Shown: piece by piece, positions 24,455 through 33,667 of the stretch | How the letters are laid out: each line of letters begins with the position of its first letter | Position numbering within the stretch: position 1 is the stretch's first letter | From: Labilithrix sp. | Lineage (GTDB): Bacteria; Myxococcota_A; Polyangia; Polyangiales; Polyangiaceae | Direction of reading: 5' to 3' | DNA length: 56,315 bases | Assembly: GCA_019637175.1 (NCBI GenBank) | Contig: JAHBWD010000058.1 | Location: forward strand, 1-56,315 | Notes under the pieces: generated by a model | Databases searched by the model: none | Seen by the model: the letters and a program-made list of their open reading frames with translations, nothing else | What the model was told of the DNA's origin: nothing | Position numbers and translations under genes: made by a program

Positions 24455-26839
24455 GTGTTTCGCGCGTTGCTCCGCCTCGTGCTCGCCGTCACCGGCGCCT
24501 CCGCCGCGGCGATCCTCGTGGCGTTGCTCGAAGCGCGCGCCGCCGCCGCAGCGATCGTGGAGTCGGGATCGCCCGAAGCGCCGTCGCTCGGCAGCCTCGT
24601 GCTCGCCGATCTCGGCGTGCTCTTTCCGATCGTGCTCGCCGTCGCGGCCGCCGTCGCGACCGCCGATCTCGTCCTCGAGCCCGGCGATCCGAAGAGCCCC
24701 GCGGCGCACCTCGCCGAGCTGCGCGCCGGACCCGTCGTCACGCGGCTTCGGACGGCGTCGATCGCGCCTCTCGCGGTGTTCGCGGTCTCGGGCTGGTCGC
24801 TCGGCTCGGCGCACCTCGCGCGCAGCGCGCTCGCCGCGGGCAAGCCACCCGAGGCGGGGCTCAGCGTGGGGATCGGCTCGGTCGCGCTGCTGCTCGCGGT
24901 CGTCTCGGTCGCGATCTCCCTCGTCCCGGTCACGCGACGCGTGCTCGCGGCGTCGAGCGAGACGGTCCCTCGATTGCTCGATCCGATCCTGACGGGCGGC
25001 GTCGCGGCCGGCATCGTCTTTCTCCTCTTCTGCATCGGGATCGCCACGGGCGACACCGCCGGCGAAGGCGGGGTGCTCGGCATCTTCGGCGTCCTCAAGC
25101 GCGAGGAGCTCGATCTTCGTCCGGTCGCCAACGCCGCGCTCCTCGCCGCGGGCGCGTACGTCGTGCCCATCGCGTTCGGCCGGGGGAAGGTCGGCGAAGC
25201 CGAGCGGCTGCCGCTTGGCGCCGCGGGCGTCGGGATCCTGCTCACGTCGATCCTCGCGATCCTGTGCGTGCGCGACGCGAGCGCGCTCGGCGACGACCCG
25301 CTCGTCGCGCGAGGCCTCGAGCGCCACGCGCCGCTCGGGAAGATCTCGCTCGCCGTTCTCCGCAAGGCGACCGACGGCGACAAAGACGGCTACTCCGCGC
25401 GCTTCGGCGGCGGCGACTGCAACGACGCCGATCCGACCGTCAACCCGGGCGCGCTCGACGTCCCCGGCAACGGGGTCGACGAAGACTGCTCCGGCGCCGA
25501 CACGCCCGCGCCGGCCGCGCCCGTCCACGTCGCCGCGCCCACGCCGGTGAAGAAGACGCGACGCACGTACAACGTGATCCTCTTCACCGTCGACACGCTG
25601 CGCATCGATCTCGGCTTCCTCGGATACCCGAAGCCGGTCTCGCCCAACCTCGACAAGCTCGCCGAGCGATCGACCGTCTTCGAGCGCGCCTACTCGATGG
25701 CGTCGTACACCGGCAAGAGCGTCGGCCCGATGATGATCGGCAAGTACCCGAGCGAGACGTTGCGTGACTTCAGCCACTTCAACACGTACGCCCCGCGCAA
25801 CGAGTTCGTCGCCGAGCGCGTGCGGGACACGGTGCACGCGCGCACGTTCGCCGCGCACTGCCACTGGTACTTCCGCCTCCCGACCGGGCTGAACCAAGGC
25901 TTCGACGTCTGGGACACGTCGGCGATCCCGCCGGGCATGGGCGACAACGACAACAGCATCACGAGCGACCGCATGAGCAACATCGCGCTCAAGCTGCTCG
26001 GCAACCCGGAGAACGTGACGCCGGGCGTGCCGGGCGCGATCGCCGCCGACGCCGACGGCGGCGCGCCCGACGCCGAGGCCGACGGCGCGGCGCCGGAGCC
26101 GCCCAAGGAGACGCCCGCGGAGCCGGGCAAGGCGCGCCGCTTCTTCGGCTGGTTCCACTTCTTCGATCCGCACGCCCAGTACGTCCCTCACGCGGGAGCG
26201 CCCGACTTCTCCGGCGGCCCGCTGCCCGCGAAGGCGCTCTACGATCAGGAGGTCTGGTTCACCGACCTGCACATCGGTCGCGTGCTCGACTACATCGCGA
26301 GCCAGCCCTGGGCCGAGGACACGGCGATCATCATCACCGCCGATCACGGCGAGGCCTTCGCCGATCACGGCATGAGCTGGCACGGCTCGGAGATCTGGGA
26401 GTCGCTCGTCCGCGTTCCGCTCGTCGTCTACGTCCCCGGCGAGAAGCCGCGCCGCGTCTCCGCGAAGCGCTCGCACATCGACGTCGCGCCGACGATCGTC
26501 GATCTCATGGGCGCGACCGCGGAGGAGGGCGAGCTTCGCGGCGAGAGCCTGCTCGACGACGTGATGCTCGCGCCGGGCAAAGAGCACGAGGAGCGCGACG
26601 TCCTCGTCGACATGCCGGCCGGTCCCTACAACGGCATCCGGCGCGCGCTCATCACCGGCCCGAGCCCGGGCATGAAGTTGATCCACTCCGGCGGAAGCAG
26701 CTACGCGCTGTTCGATCTCGCCGCCGATCCGGCGGAGAAGCGCGATCTCTCCTCCGACAAGGAGAAGCTCGCGCCGATCATGCAGCAGCTCCAGACGATC
26801 CGCGCGGGGCTCAAGGAGATCGAGGTCAGGCCGCAGTGA
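24455..26839 (+). CDS. Membrane sulfatase-superfamily enzyme with MopE-type calcium motif
   Basis: 794 residues from GTG 24455. Five to six TM helices in the first 285 residues; a MopE-type metal-binding segment at about 306-350 (DGDKDGY, GGGDCNDADPTVNPGA, VDEDCSG); then a periplasmic sulfatase/alkaline-phosphatase fold from 370: ILFTVDTLRIDL, ITADHGEAFADHG, and HIDVAPTIVDLMGA. The position normally held by formylglycine Cys/Ser in CxPSR is Thr419 (SYTGKSVGPMM), as in LTA-synthase and phosphoethanolamine-transferase relatives. So phosphotransferase or hydrolase activity is as likely as sulfatase. A Pro/Ala/Glu-rich insertion (about 530-560) interrupts the domain. The stop overlaps the HAD gene end by 14 bp. 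Confidence 0.85.
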   Translation: MFRALLRLVLAVTGASAAAILVALLEARAAAAAIVESGSPEAPSLGSLVLADLGVLFPIVLAVAAAVATADLVLEPGDPKSPAAHLAELRAGPVVTRLRTASIAPLAVFAVSGWSLGSAHLARSALAAGKPPEAGLSVGIGSVALLLAVVSVAISLVPVTRRVLAASSETVPRLLDPILTGGVAAGIVFLLFCIGIATGDTAGEGGVLGIFGVLKREELDLRPVANAALLAAGAYVVPIAFGRGKVGEAERLPLGAAGVGILLTSILAILCVRDASALGDDPLVARGLERHAPLGKISLAVLRKATDGDKDGYSARFGGGDCNDADPTVNPGALDVPGNGVDEDCSGADTPAPAAPVHVAAPTPVKKTRRTYNVILFTVDTLRIDLGFLGYPKPVSPNLDKLAERSTVFERAYSMASYTGKSVGPMMIGKYPSETLRDFSHFNTYAPRNEFVAERVRDTVHARTFAAHCHWYFRLPTGLNQGFDVWDTSAIPPGMGDNDNSITSDRMSNIALKLLGNPENVTPGVPGAIAADADGGAPDAEADGAAPEPPKETPAEPGKARRFFGWFHFFDPHAQYVPHAGAPDFSGGPLPAKALYDQEVWFTDLHIGRVLDYIASQPWAEDTAIIITADHGEAFADHGMSWHGSEIWESLVRVPLVVYVPGEKPRRVSAKRSHIDVAPTIVDLMGATAEEGELRGESLLDDVMLAPGKEHEERDVLVDMPAGPYNGIRRALITGPSPGMKLIHSGGSSYALFDLAADPAEKRDLSSDKEKLAPIMQQLQTIRAGLKEIEVRPQ

Positions 26840-27470
26840 GGATCATGCGGACGACGTCGTGGAGCGATCCGACGACGGCGTCGGGCCCGCTCGCGACGAC
26901 GCTCGCGTGCTCGGCGATCCCCGGCACGGCCACGGTGAAGCACCCTGCGGCCCTTCCCGCGCCGACGTCTTGCGCGCCGTCGCCGATCATCCACGCGTCG
27001 CCGGGCGCGACCGCGAGGCGCTCGAGCACGTGGAGCACGCCTGCGGGGGAAGGCTTGAGCGGACCGTCGCCGCCGCCGAAGACGACCGCGAACGCGCCGC
27101 GGACGCCGAGCGCGTCGAGCACGGCCTCGGCGATGTCGCGCGGCTTGTTGGTCACGATCGCGGCCGAGATCCCGCTGGCGAGCACCTCGCTCGCGCCGGG
27201 CAGGAGCGTCGTGTGCACCGCGGGGCGCTCGAGGTAGCGAGCCTGGAAGGTCGCGAGCACGCGATCGACGTCGCCGTCCGCGCCCGAGGCGGCGAGGGCC
27301 CGCGCGACCAGCGCGCGGGCGCCGTCGCCGATCATCGTGAAGATGCGTTCGACGGGGAGGGGAGGGGCGCCGTGCTCGCGGAGGGCGACGTTGCACGCCG
27401 CGGCGATGTCGGCCTTCGAATCGACGAGCGTCCCGTCGAGATCGAAGACGAGAGCTCTCGGACGCCTCAC
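26826..27470 (-). CDS. gph: HAD phosphatase, phosphoglycolate-phosphatase-like
   Basis: 214 residues from GTG 27470. HAD motifs: VFDLDGTLVDS (nucleophile Asp), AIVTNKP (motif II), LKPSPAG (Lys, motif III) and MIGDGAQDVGAG (motif IV, Asp pair). The cap is of the small helical type expected for Gph. It salvages 2-phosphoglycolate, or acts on other small phosphates; the substrate is not proven. The GTG overlaps the ECF sigma stop (GTGA), so translation is coupled to the sigma factor. The 3' end overlaps the convergent sulfatase gene. Confidence 0.88.
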   Translation of the reverse strand: MRRPRALVFDLDGTLVDSKADIAAACNVALREHGAPPLPVERIFTMIGDGARALVARALAASGADGDVDRVLATFQARYLERPAVHTTLLPGASEVLASGISAAIVTNKPRDIAEAVLDALGVRGAFAVVFGGGDGPLKPSPAGVLHVLERLAVAPGDAWMIGDGAQDVGAGRAAGCFTVAVPGIAEHASVVASGPDAVVGSLHDVVRMILTAA

Positions 27471-28060
27471 GCCGCGCGAGTGTACTCCGCGACGTCGCTC
27501 CTTTCGAGGAGCGTGCGGAGGCGCGTGCGCGCCCGATGCAGGCGCGACCGGACGGCGCTCTCGGTGATGTCGAGCCGATCGGCGATCTCCTGGAGCCCGA
27601 GGTCCATGTGATAGTGCGCGACCACGACGTCGCGGTAGTCGGCGGGCAGCTCCTCGAGGGCGTCGCGCACGCGGGCGTCGCGCTCGCGCAGCTCCGCCGA
27701 CACGTCGATCTGGATCTCGTTGTCGTTGCTCGACGGCAGCGTCGCGAGCTCCTCCCAGTCGAGGCCCTCGACGACGCGCGCGCGATGGCGGCGCCGCGAG
27801 CGCATGAGCATGAGCGCTTCGTTCGCGGTCACGCGGAAGAGCCACGTCGAGAAGCTCGACTCCGCGCGGAACGATCCGAGGCGCCGGACGATCTGCATCA
27901 GCGTGGCCTGGAGCGCGTCGCGGCGATCTTCGTCGCTCACGGGATAGCGAAGGAGCTGGCGCTCCACGTGCGGCTTGATCGTCCGCAGCAGCGTGTCGAG
28001 CGCGGAGGCATCGCCGGCGACGGCTTGGTCGAGGGTGCTCTTTTCGATCGCGAAGGCCAT
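27467..28060 (-). CDS. ECF-family RNA polymerase sigma factor
   Basis: 197 residues. Region 2 (about 10-95) includes DALQATLMQIVRRL and STWLFRVTANEALMLMR; region 4 (about 135-185) has LEELPADYRDVVVAHYHMDL, then LQEIADRLDITESAVRSRLH, a clear HTH. No anti-sigma gene adjoins, but the divergently transcribed Ser/Thr kinase and its partner (28423-31001) are candidates for the signal. The ATG at 28060 gives the usual length for the family. The product directs transcription of an unknown stress or envelope regulon. Confidence 0.92.
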   Translation of the reverse strand: MAFAIEKSTLDQAVAGDASALDTLLRTIKPHVERQLLRYPVSDEDRRDALQATLMQIVRRLGSFRAESSFSTWLFRVTANEALMLMRSRRRHRARVVEGLDWEELATLPSSNDNEIQIDVSAELRERDARVRDALEELPADYRDVVVAHYHMDLGLQEIADRLDITESAVRSRLHRARTRLRTLLERSDVAEYTRAA

Positions 28061-28422
28061 GGGGTCCGTTCCTTCTTGTTCCGATGCGGGACGAAGCGGC
28101 CTCCTGCGACCGTCGTGCCGACGAGCCCTCCGCGGACAAACCGACGATCTTCGGGGAGATCCTCGTGGTGCTCCCGATCGTCGACCTGTAGCCCTTCCCG
28201 ACAGGTGGAAGGCGCCAAGACATCTCCCGCCGGCGACGCGCCGCCGCCGCGCCGGGGGGTGGATCACCGGAGAAGGTTGATAACGAACGCCTTCCGCGAC
28301 CACCGCCCCACACCGCGCGCCGCGCGGAGACCGTGCGACGATGTGAGACGTCGACTTTGTTTCGATCTTACGGCGGTTTCGCGCTTGGTAACGGACGTTC
28401 GGGGGAGCTACGCTTCGACTTG
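28061..28422. other. Divergent intergenic region between ECF sigma gene and kinase gene
   Basis: 362 bp with no convincing gene on either strand; open frames here have codon use unlike genes and no family resemblance. It should contain the promoters of both flanking genes. A run of moderate AT content at 28350-28400 precedes the kinase ATG. No clear -35/-10 pair or inverted repeat was identified. Confidence 0.6.
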
Positions 28423-30024
28423 ATGGCGGCGAAGCTCGCCCGATCGCAGCGCACCAACGCGCGTGAGCCCGCGAGCGGGGGAGGCCTGCTCAAGGTCGGC
28501 GATTTGCTCGCGGGCAAATACCGGGTCGAGCGCATCCTCGGCGAAGGCGGGATGGGCGTCGTCGTCGCCGCGCATCACGAGCTGCTCGACCAGCACGTCG
28601 CGGTGAAGCTGCTCTATCAAGACATCGCCGATCGCGAGGCGCAGTCTCGTCTTTTGCTCGAGGCGCGGTCGTGCGCGAAGCTCCAGTCGGAGCACGTGGC
28701 GCGCGTCGTCGACGTCGACACCGGCGCCGACGGCCTCCCCTTCATCGTGATGGAGCTCCTCGAGGGCGCCGATCTCTGCCAGATCGCCGACGCTCGAGGC
28801 GCGCTGCCCCGCTGGCTCGTCGTCGACTACGTGCTCCAGGCGCTCGAGGGTCTCGCGCACGCGCACGCGCGCGGCATCGTGCACCGCGATCTCAAGCCGT
28901 CGAACCTGTTCCTCGCGAACAAAACCGACGGGACGCAGATCATCAAGATCCTCGACTTCGGCATCTCGAAGTCGATCGAGCCCGGCGTCGACGGGTCGGG
29001 CGAGCGCAAGCGCGCGATGCAGCTCACGGGCGGGCGCGCGGTGCTCGGCTCGCCGCCGTACATGTCTCCCGAGCAGGTGCGCAGCCCGAAGAGCGTCGAT
29101 CACCGGACGGATCTCTGGTCGCTCGGCGTCGTGATGTACGAGCTGCTCACCAACTCCATGCCCTTCGGCGGCGAGGAGATCCAGGAGACGTTCGCGCAGA
29201 TCCTCGAGAAGGAGCCGCAGCCGATCCGGCACCTCGTCAACGGCGTGCCCGAAGGCCTCGAGCGCGTCGTGATGCGCTGCATGGCGAAGAACCGCGACGA
29301 GCGCTTCGCCGACGTCGGCGAGCTCGCGCGCGCGCTCGTTCCGTACGGATCCGGCACGTGGATGCAGTCGGCCGATCGCGTCGTCGCGACGCTCACGCGC
29401 GGGCTCGAGGAGGCCTCTGCGGCTTCGCGCGATCCGAAGCGCTCGGGCAAGGTCGATCGGCTCTCGATCCCCTCGGCGCCTGGCCGGCGGCTCGACTCGA
29501 TGCAGCCCGAGCTCAACGGAACGGCGAGCACGGTCCACAAGAGCTTCACGCTCTTCGAGTCGCGCAAGCGGAGCATCCTCGCGGTCGCGGCGGTGATCGG
29601 CGCGGCCGGCATCGTGCTCATCGCCGGCACGTGGTTCCAGCACTCGCGGCAGGAAGCGGCGGCGAGCGCGGCGGAGACGCCGATCGCTCCGGCCGAGCCT
29701 CCGCCGGAAGCGAGCGGCGTTCCGATCGGCGTCGGCGCGCCCACGGGGCTCGTCACCGCGCCGGTGCACATGGCGGCGCCGGAGAGCGAGAACCCGCCGA
29801 CCGCGCCGGTCAACAGCGGGATCGCGATGCCCGCGCCGACGTTGCTCGGCGCGTCGCCGCCGTCGCCCGGCCCCGCGGCCGGCGCCGTCACCGCGCGCAA
29901 GCCCCCTTCGCCTCCGCCGGTGAAGAGCCCGCCGCCGCCGCCGCCGACGGCGCGCACCAAGCCGGCTCCGCCGACGACCAACAAACCCGTGCTTCCTCCA
30001 GGGCTGCCTCGCGAGCGCAACTGA
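28423..30024 (+). CDS. Eukaryotic-like Ser/Thr protein kinase with TM and Pro-rich extracytoplasmic tail
   Basis: 533 residues. Catalytic domain 33-305: GEGGMGVVVAA (Gly loop), VAVKLL (K62), HRDLKPSN (154-161), ILDFGIS (DFG at 178-180), GSPPYMSPEQ (activation segment end). TM helix at about 384-405, then a long Pro/Ala/Lys-rich tail, predicted extracytoplasmic. Its TGA overlaps the next start (TGATG), coupling it to a secreted partner. The frame has an in-frame upstream start at 28333, less likely because the kinase domain needs no extra N-terminus. Confidence 0.93.
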   Translation: MAAKLARSQRTNAREPASGGGLLKVGDLLAGKYRVERILGEGGMGVVVAAHHELLDQHVAVKLLYQDIADREAQSRLLLEARSCAKLQSEHVARVVDVDTGADGLPFIVMELLEGADLCQIADARGALPRWLVVDYVLQALEGLAHAHARGIVHRDLKPSNLFLANKTDGTQIIKILDFGISKSIEPGVDGSGERKRAMQLTGGRAVLGSPPYMSPEQVRSPKSVDHRTDLWSLGVVMYELLTNSMPFGGEEIQETFAQILEKEPQPIRHLVNGVPEGLERVVMRCMAKNRDERFADVGELARALVPYGSGTWMQSADRVVATLTRGLEEASAASRDPKRSGKVDRLSIPSAPGRRLDSMQPELNGTASTVHKSFTLFESRKRSILAVAAVIGAAGIVLIAGTWFQHSRQEAAASAAETPIAPAEPPPEASGVPIGVGAPTGLVTAPVHMAAPESENPPTAPVNSGIAMPAPTLLGASPPSPGPAAGAVTARKPPSPPPVKSPPPPPPTARTKPAPPTTNKPVLPPGLPRERN

Positions 30025-31001
30025 TGCCTCGACTCAAGACTGCGATCGGCGTCGCCGCCGTCGCTTTCGTCTCCCTCGGAAGCAGCTACGCGACGGCGCA
30101 AGACAGCGATGCGGACGCCGAGCGTCTCTTCCGCGAAGGACAGCGCTTGCTCGAAGAGCGGCGCTTCGGCGAGGCGTGCCCGAAGTTCGAGCAGGCCTAC
30201 CGCAAGGATCGGCAGCTCGGCACGCTCATCAACCTCGCGTTCTGCCACAAGGAGCAAGGCGCGATCTGGTACGCGTGGCTCGAGTTCAAGGAGGCCGAGG
30301 TCCGCGCGACCGAGCTCAATCGCCCCGACCGCCGCGAGTTCGCGCGGCAGCGGCTCCTCGAGCTCGAGAAGCAGCTCCCCAAGGTCGTCATCGACAACCC
30401 GCGCAAGATGCCCCTCACCGAGGTGCTCGTCGAAGAGAAGAAGGTCCCCGAGGCCGAGCGCGGCGCCGTGTTCGCGGCCGAAGAAGGGCGTCGCAAGTTC
30501 ACCTTCCGCGCGAAGGGCAAGAAGCAGGCGACCGTGATGGTCACGGTCGCGCGCGGAGAGCGCGCGCAGCACGTCGTCGCGCCCGAGATGGAGGACGCGA
30601 GCGGCGACGATCTTCCGCCGGCAGCCTCCGCGCCCCTCGATCCGCCGCGCAAGGTCGACAGCGGGAGCGAGGCGCCCGCGGGAGACGGCACGCAGCGGAC
30701 GCTCGGGTGGACCGCGATCGCCGTCGGCGGCGTCGCCGGCGCGGTCGGCGCGGTGACGGGCATCATGACGTTCACCAACGGATGCGCGAACACCCAAGAG
30801 CCGCCGCAGTGCACCGACGCGGTGCGGAGCTCGGGCGACACGACGGGCGCGATTTCGACCGTGTCGTTCATCGTCGCGGGCGTCGCGATCGCCTCCGGCA
30901 TCGTCCTCCTCGTGACCGCGCCTCCGGCGTCGACCGCGTCGAGCGCGAAGAGGTCGCCGCGCCTGGGCTTCGGCGTGACGGGGCTCTCGGGCACGTTTTA
31001 G
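30024..31001 (+). CDS. Secreted TPR-type protein coupled to the upstream kinase
   Basis: 325 residues. Signal peptide (TAIGVAAVAFVSLGSSYATA) followed by a helical repeat region DAERLFREGQRLLEERRFGE, ACPKFEQAYRKDRQLGTLIN, LAFCHKEQGAIWYAWLEFKE, a TPR-like array. After about residue 210 come a Pro/Ala linker and two hydrophobic segments (WTAIAVGGVAGAVGAVTGIM and VSFIVAGVAIASGIVLLVTA). Such periplasmic proteins with C-terminal TM pairs accompany Ser/Thr kinases in many Polyangia. Its function is unknown; it may be a sensor or scaffold for the kinase's outer tail. Confidence 0.78.
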   Translation: MPRLKTAIGVAAVAFVSLGSSYATAQDSDADAERLFREGQRLLEERRFGEACPKFEQAYRKDRQLGTLINLAFCHKEQGAIWYAWLEFKEAEVRATELNRPDRREFARQRLLELEKQLPKVVIDNPRKMPLTEVLVEEKKVPEAERGAVFAAEEGRRKFTFRAKGKKQATVMVTVARGERAQHVVAPEMEDASGDDLPPAASAPLDPPRKVDSGSEAPAGDGTQRTLGWTAIAVGGVAGAVGAVTGIMTFTNGCANTQEPPQCTDAVRSSGDTTGAISTVSFIVAGVAIASGIVLLVTAPPASTASSAKRSPRLGFGVTGLSGTF

Positions 31002-31058
31002 GGCGCGGTCTCGGCGCGGACGTTGACCCCGGCGTTTGCGCGTGCGACTCGTGTCGCC

Positions 31059-32312
31059 GTGGACGACACGCGGCCGCGCTCGCTCGAGCACCCGCTCCCC
31101 GCGGGCATGCGCGATCTCCTCCCCGAGGAGGCCGCGAGCCGGCGCGCGCTCTCGCGTTCGATCCTCGCGCGCTTCGCCGCGTTCGGCTTCCGCCTCGTGA
31201 CGCCGCCGGCGTTCGAGCTCGCCGACGTGGTCGAGCGCGGCCTCGGCGCGCACGCGCTCGCCGACGTGCTCCGCTTCATCGAGCCCGAGTCGGGCGAGGT
31301 GGCGGTGCTACGCCCCGACATGACGCCGCAGATCGCGCGCATCGTCGCGACGCGCCTTCGCGATCATCCTCCGCCGTATCGCATCGCGTACGAAGGCACC
31401 GTGGTGCGGCGGCGCGCCGGCCGCGCGAAGAAGCACCGGCAGATCCCGCAGGTCGGCGTCGAGCTGTGCGGCGTGCCCGACGGCGGCGCGGATCTCGAGC
31501 TGCTCGAGGTCGCCGCCGACGCGCTCCGCTCGGTGGGCCTCGCGCGCTTCACGATCGACGTCTCCGACGCCGGCATCGTGCGCGAGCTCGTCACCGGCGC
31601 GAACGTGACCGACGCGCGCGCCGAAGCGCTCACGTCGGCGCTCGCGAAGAAAGACGAGGCCCGCCTCGCCGAGGCCGCGCGAGGTTTGGCTTTCGAACGC
31701 GAGCTCTGCGCGCTCCCCCGGCTGCACGGCGGGCGCGACGCGCTCGCGTCCGCCGTCGCGATCCTCGCCGCTTCGCCCGCGGGGCCGGCGGCGCGGCGCC
31801 TCCTCGATCTGTTCGACGCCGCGGCCCTTCGCGGTCTCGGCGCGCACCTCTCCGCCGACGCCGGCGAGGTGCGCGGCTTCGCCTACTACACGGGGACGAT
31901 CTTCTCGATCTACGCCGACGGGCCCGGCGAGCCGATCGGCGGCGGCGGGCGATACGACGAGCTGCTCTCGCGCTTCGGCGCGCCGATGCCGGCGGTCGGG
32001 CTCGGCCTCGATCTCGACGCGCTCGGCTGGGCGCTCCGCGAGGCCGGCGGCCCGCTTCCGTCGCGCGACGGCGTCGTGATCGTGGGCGCGCACGACGACG
32101 CGCGGGCGCACGAGCTCCGCGCGCGCGGCGTCGCGACGGTCGCGGTGAGCGCGCGCGAGCAGGCCCTCGCGTACGCGCGCGCGTGGAGCTTCGCCCTCGT
32201 GTGGGACGGCGAATCGGTGCTCGACTTGCGGAGCGATCCCGAAAATCCGAGCACTACCGCCGCTGTCGATGCGGTCGCGGCGCTCCGCGTGCTAGAGGAT
32301 GGCTCCCGATGA
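31059..32312 (+). CDS. hisZ: ATP phosphoribosyltransferase regulatory subunit HisZ
   Basis: About 417 residues from the GTG at 31059 (a TTG at 31023 would add 12). HisRS-like catalytic fold without the anticodon-binding domain: LPAGMRDLLPEEAASRR, VLRPDMTPQIARI, PYRIAYEGTVVRR, VGVELCGVP, FAYYTGTIFSIY, IGGGGRYDELLSRFGAPMPA. HisZ activates the short-form HisG in the first step of histidine synthesis, so this organism should encode a short HisG elsewhere. hisZ next to purA is a common arrangement; here purA begins 31 bp downstream. A true histidyl-tRNA synthetase is less likely because of the reduced C-terminus. Confidence 0.9.
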   Translation: MDDTRPRSLEHPLPAGMRDLLPEEAASRRALSRSILARFAAFGFRLVTPPAFELADVVERGLGAHALADVLRFIEPESGEVAVLRPDMTPQIARIVATRLRDHPPPYRIAYEGTVVRRRAGRAKKHRQIPQVGVELCGVPDGGADLELLEVAADALRSVGLARFTIDVSDAGIVRELVTGANVTDARAEALTSALAKKDEARLAEAARGLAFERELCALPRLHGGRDALASAVAILAASPAGPAARRLLDLFDAAALRGLGAHLSADAGEVRGFAYYTGTIFSIYADGPGEPIGGGGRYDELLSRFGAPMPAVGLGLDLDALGWALREAGGPLPSRDGVVIVGAHDDARAHELRARGVATVAVSAREQALAYARAWSFALVWDGESVLDLRSDPENPSTTAAVDAVAALRVLEDGSR

Positions 32313-32343
32313 GGGGTCCGCGAGGCCCTGGAGGAAAGACGAG

Positions 32344-33645
32344 ATGCCGGCCATCGTGATCGTGGGCGCGCAGTGGGGCGACGAAGGAAAAGGAAAGATC
32401 GTCGACATCTACACCGAGCGCGCCGACATGGTCGTGCGCTTCGGCGGCGGTCCGAACGCGGGCCACACCCTCGTCGTCGGCGGCGAGAAGCTCGTCGTGC
32501 GCCTCGTGCCGAGCGGCATCCTCCGCGCCGACACGACGTGCGTCCTCGCGCAGGGCATGGTGATCGATCCGCGCAGCCTCGTCACCGAGCTCGACGAGCT
32601 CGAGCGCCGCGGCATCCGCACGGTGGACTCGGCGGGCGAGCGGCGGCTGCTCGTCTCCGATCGCGCGCACGTCATCCTGCCGTACCACGTCCTCGTCGAC
32701 GGCCTTCGCGAGAAGGGGAAGGGCGCGATCGGCACGACCAAGCGCGGCGTCGGCCCCTGCTACGAAGACAAGGTCGCGAGGCGAGGCGTTCCGCTCGGCG
32801 CCTTCCGCGATCCGGCGCGTCTGCGCGAGCTCGTCACGCGCGCGATCGAGGCGTGGACGCCGATCATCCGCGATCTCGGCGAGGCGCCGCCGAGCGTCGA
32901 CGAGACGCTCGCGGCCGTCGAGCCCTCGCGCGCGCGGATCCTGCCGCTGCTCGTCGACTCGCAGGCGCTCGTCGAGCGCGCGGTGCGCGAAGGAAAGAAG
33001 ATCGTGCTCGAGGGCGCGCAAGGCACGCTCCTCGACGTCGATCACGGGACGTATCCCTTCGTCACGTCGTCGACGCCGACGGCGGGCGGCGCGTGCGTGG
33101 GCGCGGGCGTCGGCCCGACGCGCATCGACGAGGTCGTCGGCCTCGTGAAGGCGTACACGACGCGCGTCGGCGGCGGCCCGTTCCCCACCGAGCTCCACGA
33201 CGACGTCGGCGAGCGCATCCGCAAAGTCGGCGCCGAGTTCGGATCGGTCACGGGGCGGCCGCGCCGCACCGGCTGGCTCGATCTGCCCGCGCTGCGCTAC
33301 GCCGTCCGCGTCAACGGCCTCGACGCGCTCGCCATCACGAAGCTCGACGTGCTCACCGGCCTCGACGAGGTGAAGGTCTGCGTCGCGTACGACACGCCGC
33401 GCGGCCGCACGCGCGATCTGCCCATGGACGAGCTCGATCACGTCACGCCCGTCTACGAGAGCTTCCCCGGATGGAAGCAGGATCTCGCGGGCGCGCGCAC
33501 GATGGCCGAGCTGCCCGCCGAAGCGCGGAGCTACCTCGAGCTCGTCGAGCGCGAGGCGGGCTGCCCCTTCATCCTCGTGAGCGTCGGGCCCGCGCGCGAC
33601 GAGACGATCGTCCTGCGCGATCCCTTCACGACGCCCGGCCGCTGA
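32344..33645 (+). CDS. purA: Adenylosuccinate synthase PurA
   Basis: 433 residues starting MPAIVIVGAQWGDEGKGKIV with the GTP-binding GDEGKGK loop. Further family segments are GGPNAGHTLVV, GTTKRGVGPCYEDK, EGAQGTLLDVDHGTYPFVTS, GPTRIDEVVGLVKAYTTRVG and GSVTGRPRRTGWLDL. It condenses IMP with aspartate using GTP, in AMP synthesis. GGAGG lies about 10 nt before this ATG, which decides it against the longer frame from 32299. It follows hisZ directly. Confidence 0.97.
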   Translation: MPAIVIVGAQWGDEGKGKIVDIYTERADMVVRFGGGPNAGHTLVVGGEKLVVRLVPSGILRADTTCVLAQGMVIDPRSLVTELDELERRGIRTVDSAGERRLLVSDRAHVILPYHVLVDGLREKGKGAIGTTKRGVGPCYEDKVARRGVPLGAFRDPARLRELVTRAIEAWTPIIRDLGEAPPSVDETLAAVEPSRARILPLLVDSQALVERAVREGKKIVLEGAQGTLLDVDHGTYPFVTSSTPTAGGACVGAGVGPTRIDEVVGLVKAYTTRVGGGPFPTELHDDVGERIRKVGAEFGSVTGRPRRTGWLDLPALRYAVRVNGLDALAITKLDVLTGLDEVKVCVAYDTPRGRTRDLPMDELDHVTPVYESFPGWKQDLAGARTMAELPAEARSYLELVEREAGCPFILVSVGPARDETIVLRDPFTTPGR

Positions 33646-33667
33646 CAGGGGTGCTACCTTTCCCCTC

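Noticed and set aside
31023..32312. HisS rather than HisZ
   Set aside because: The C-terminus lacks a full anticodon-binding domain, and the hisZ-purA pairing supports HisZ; not absolute.
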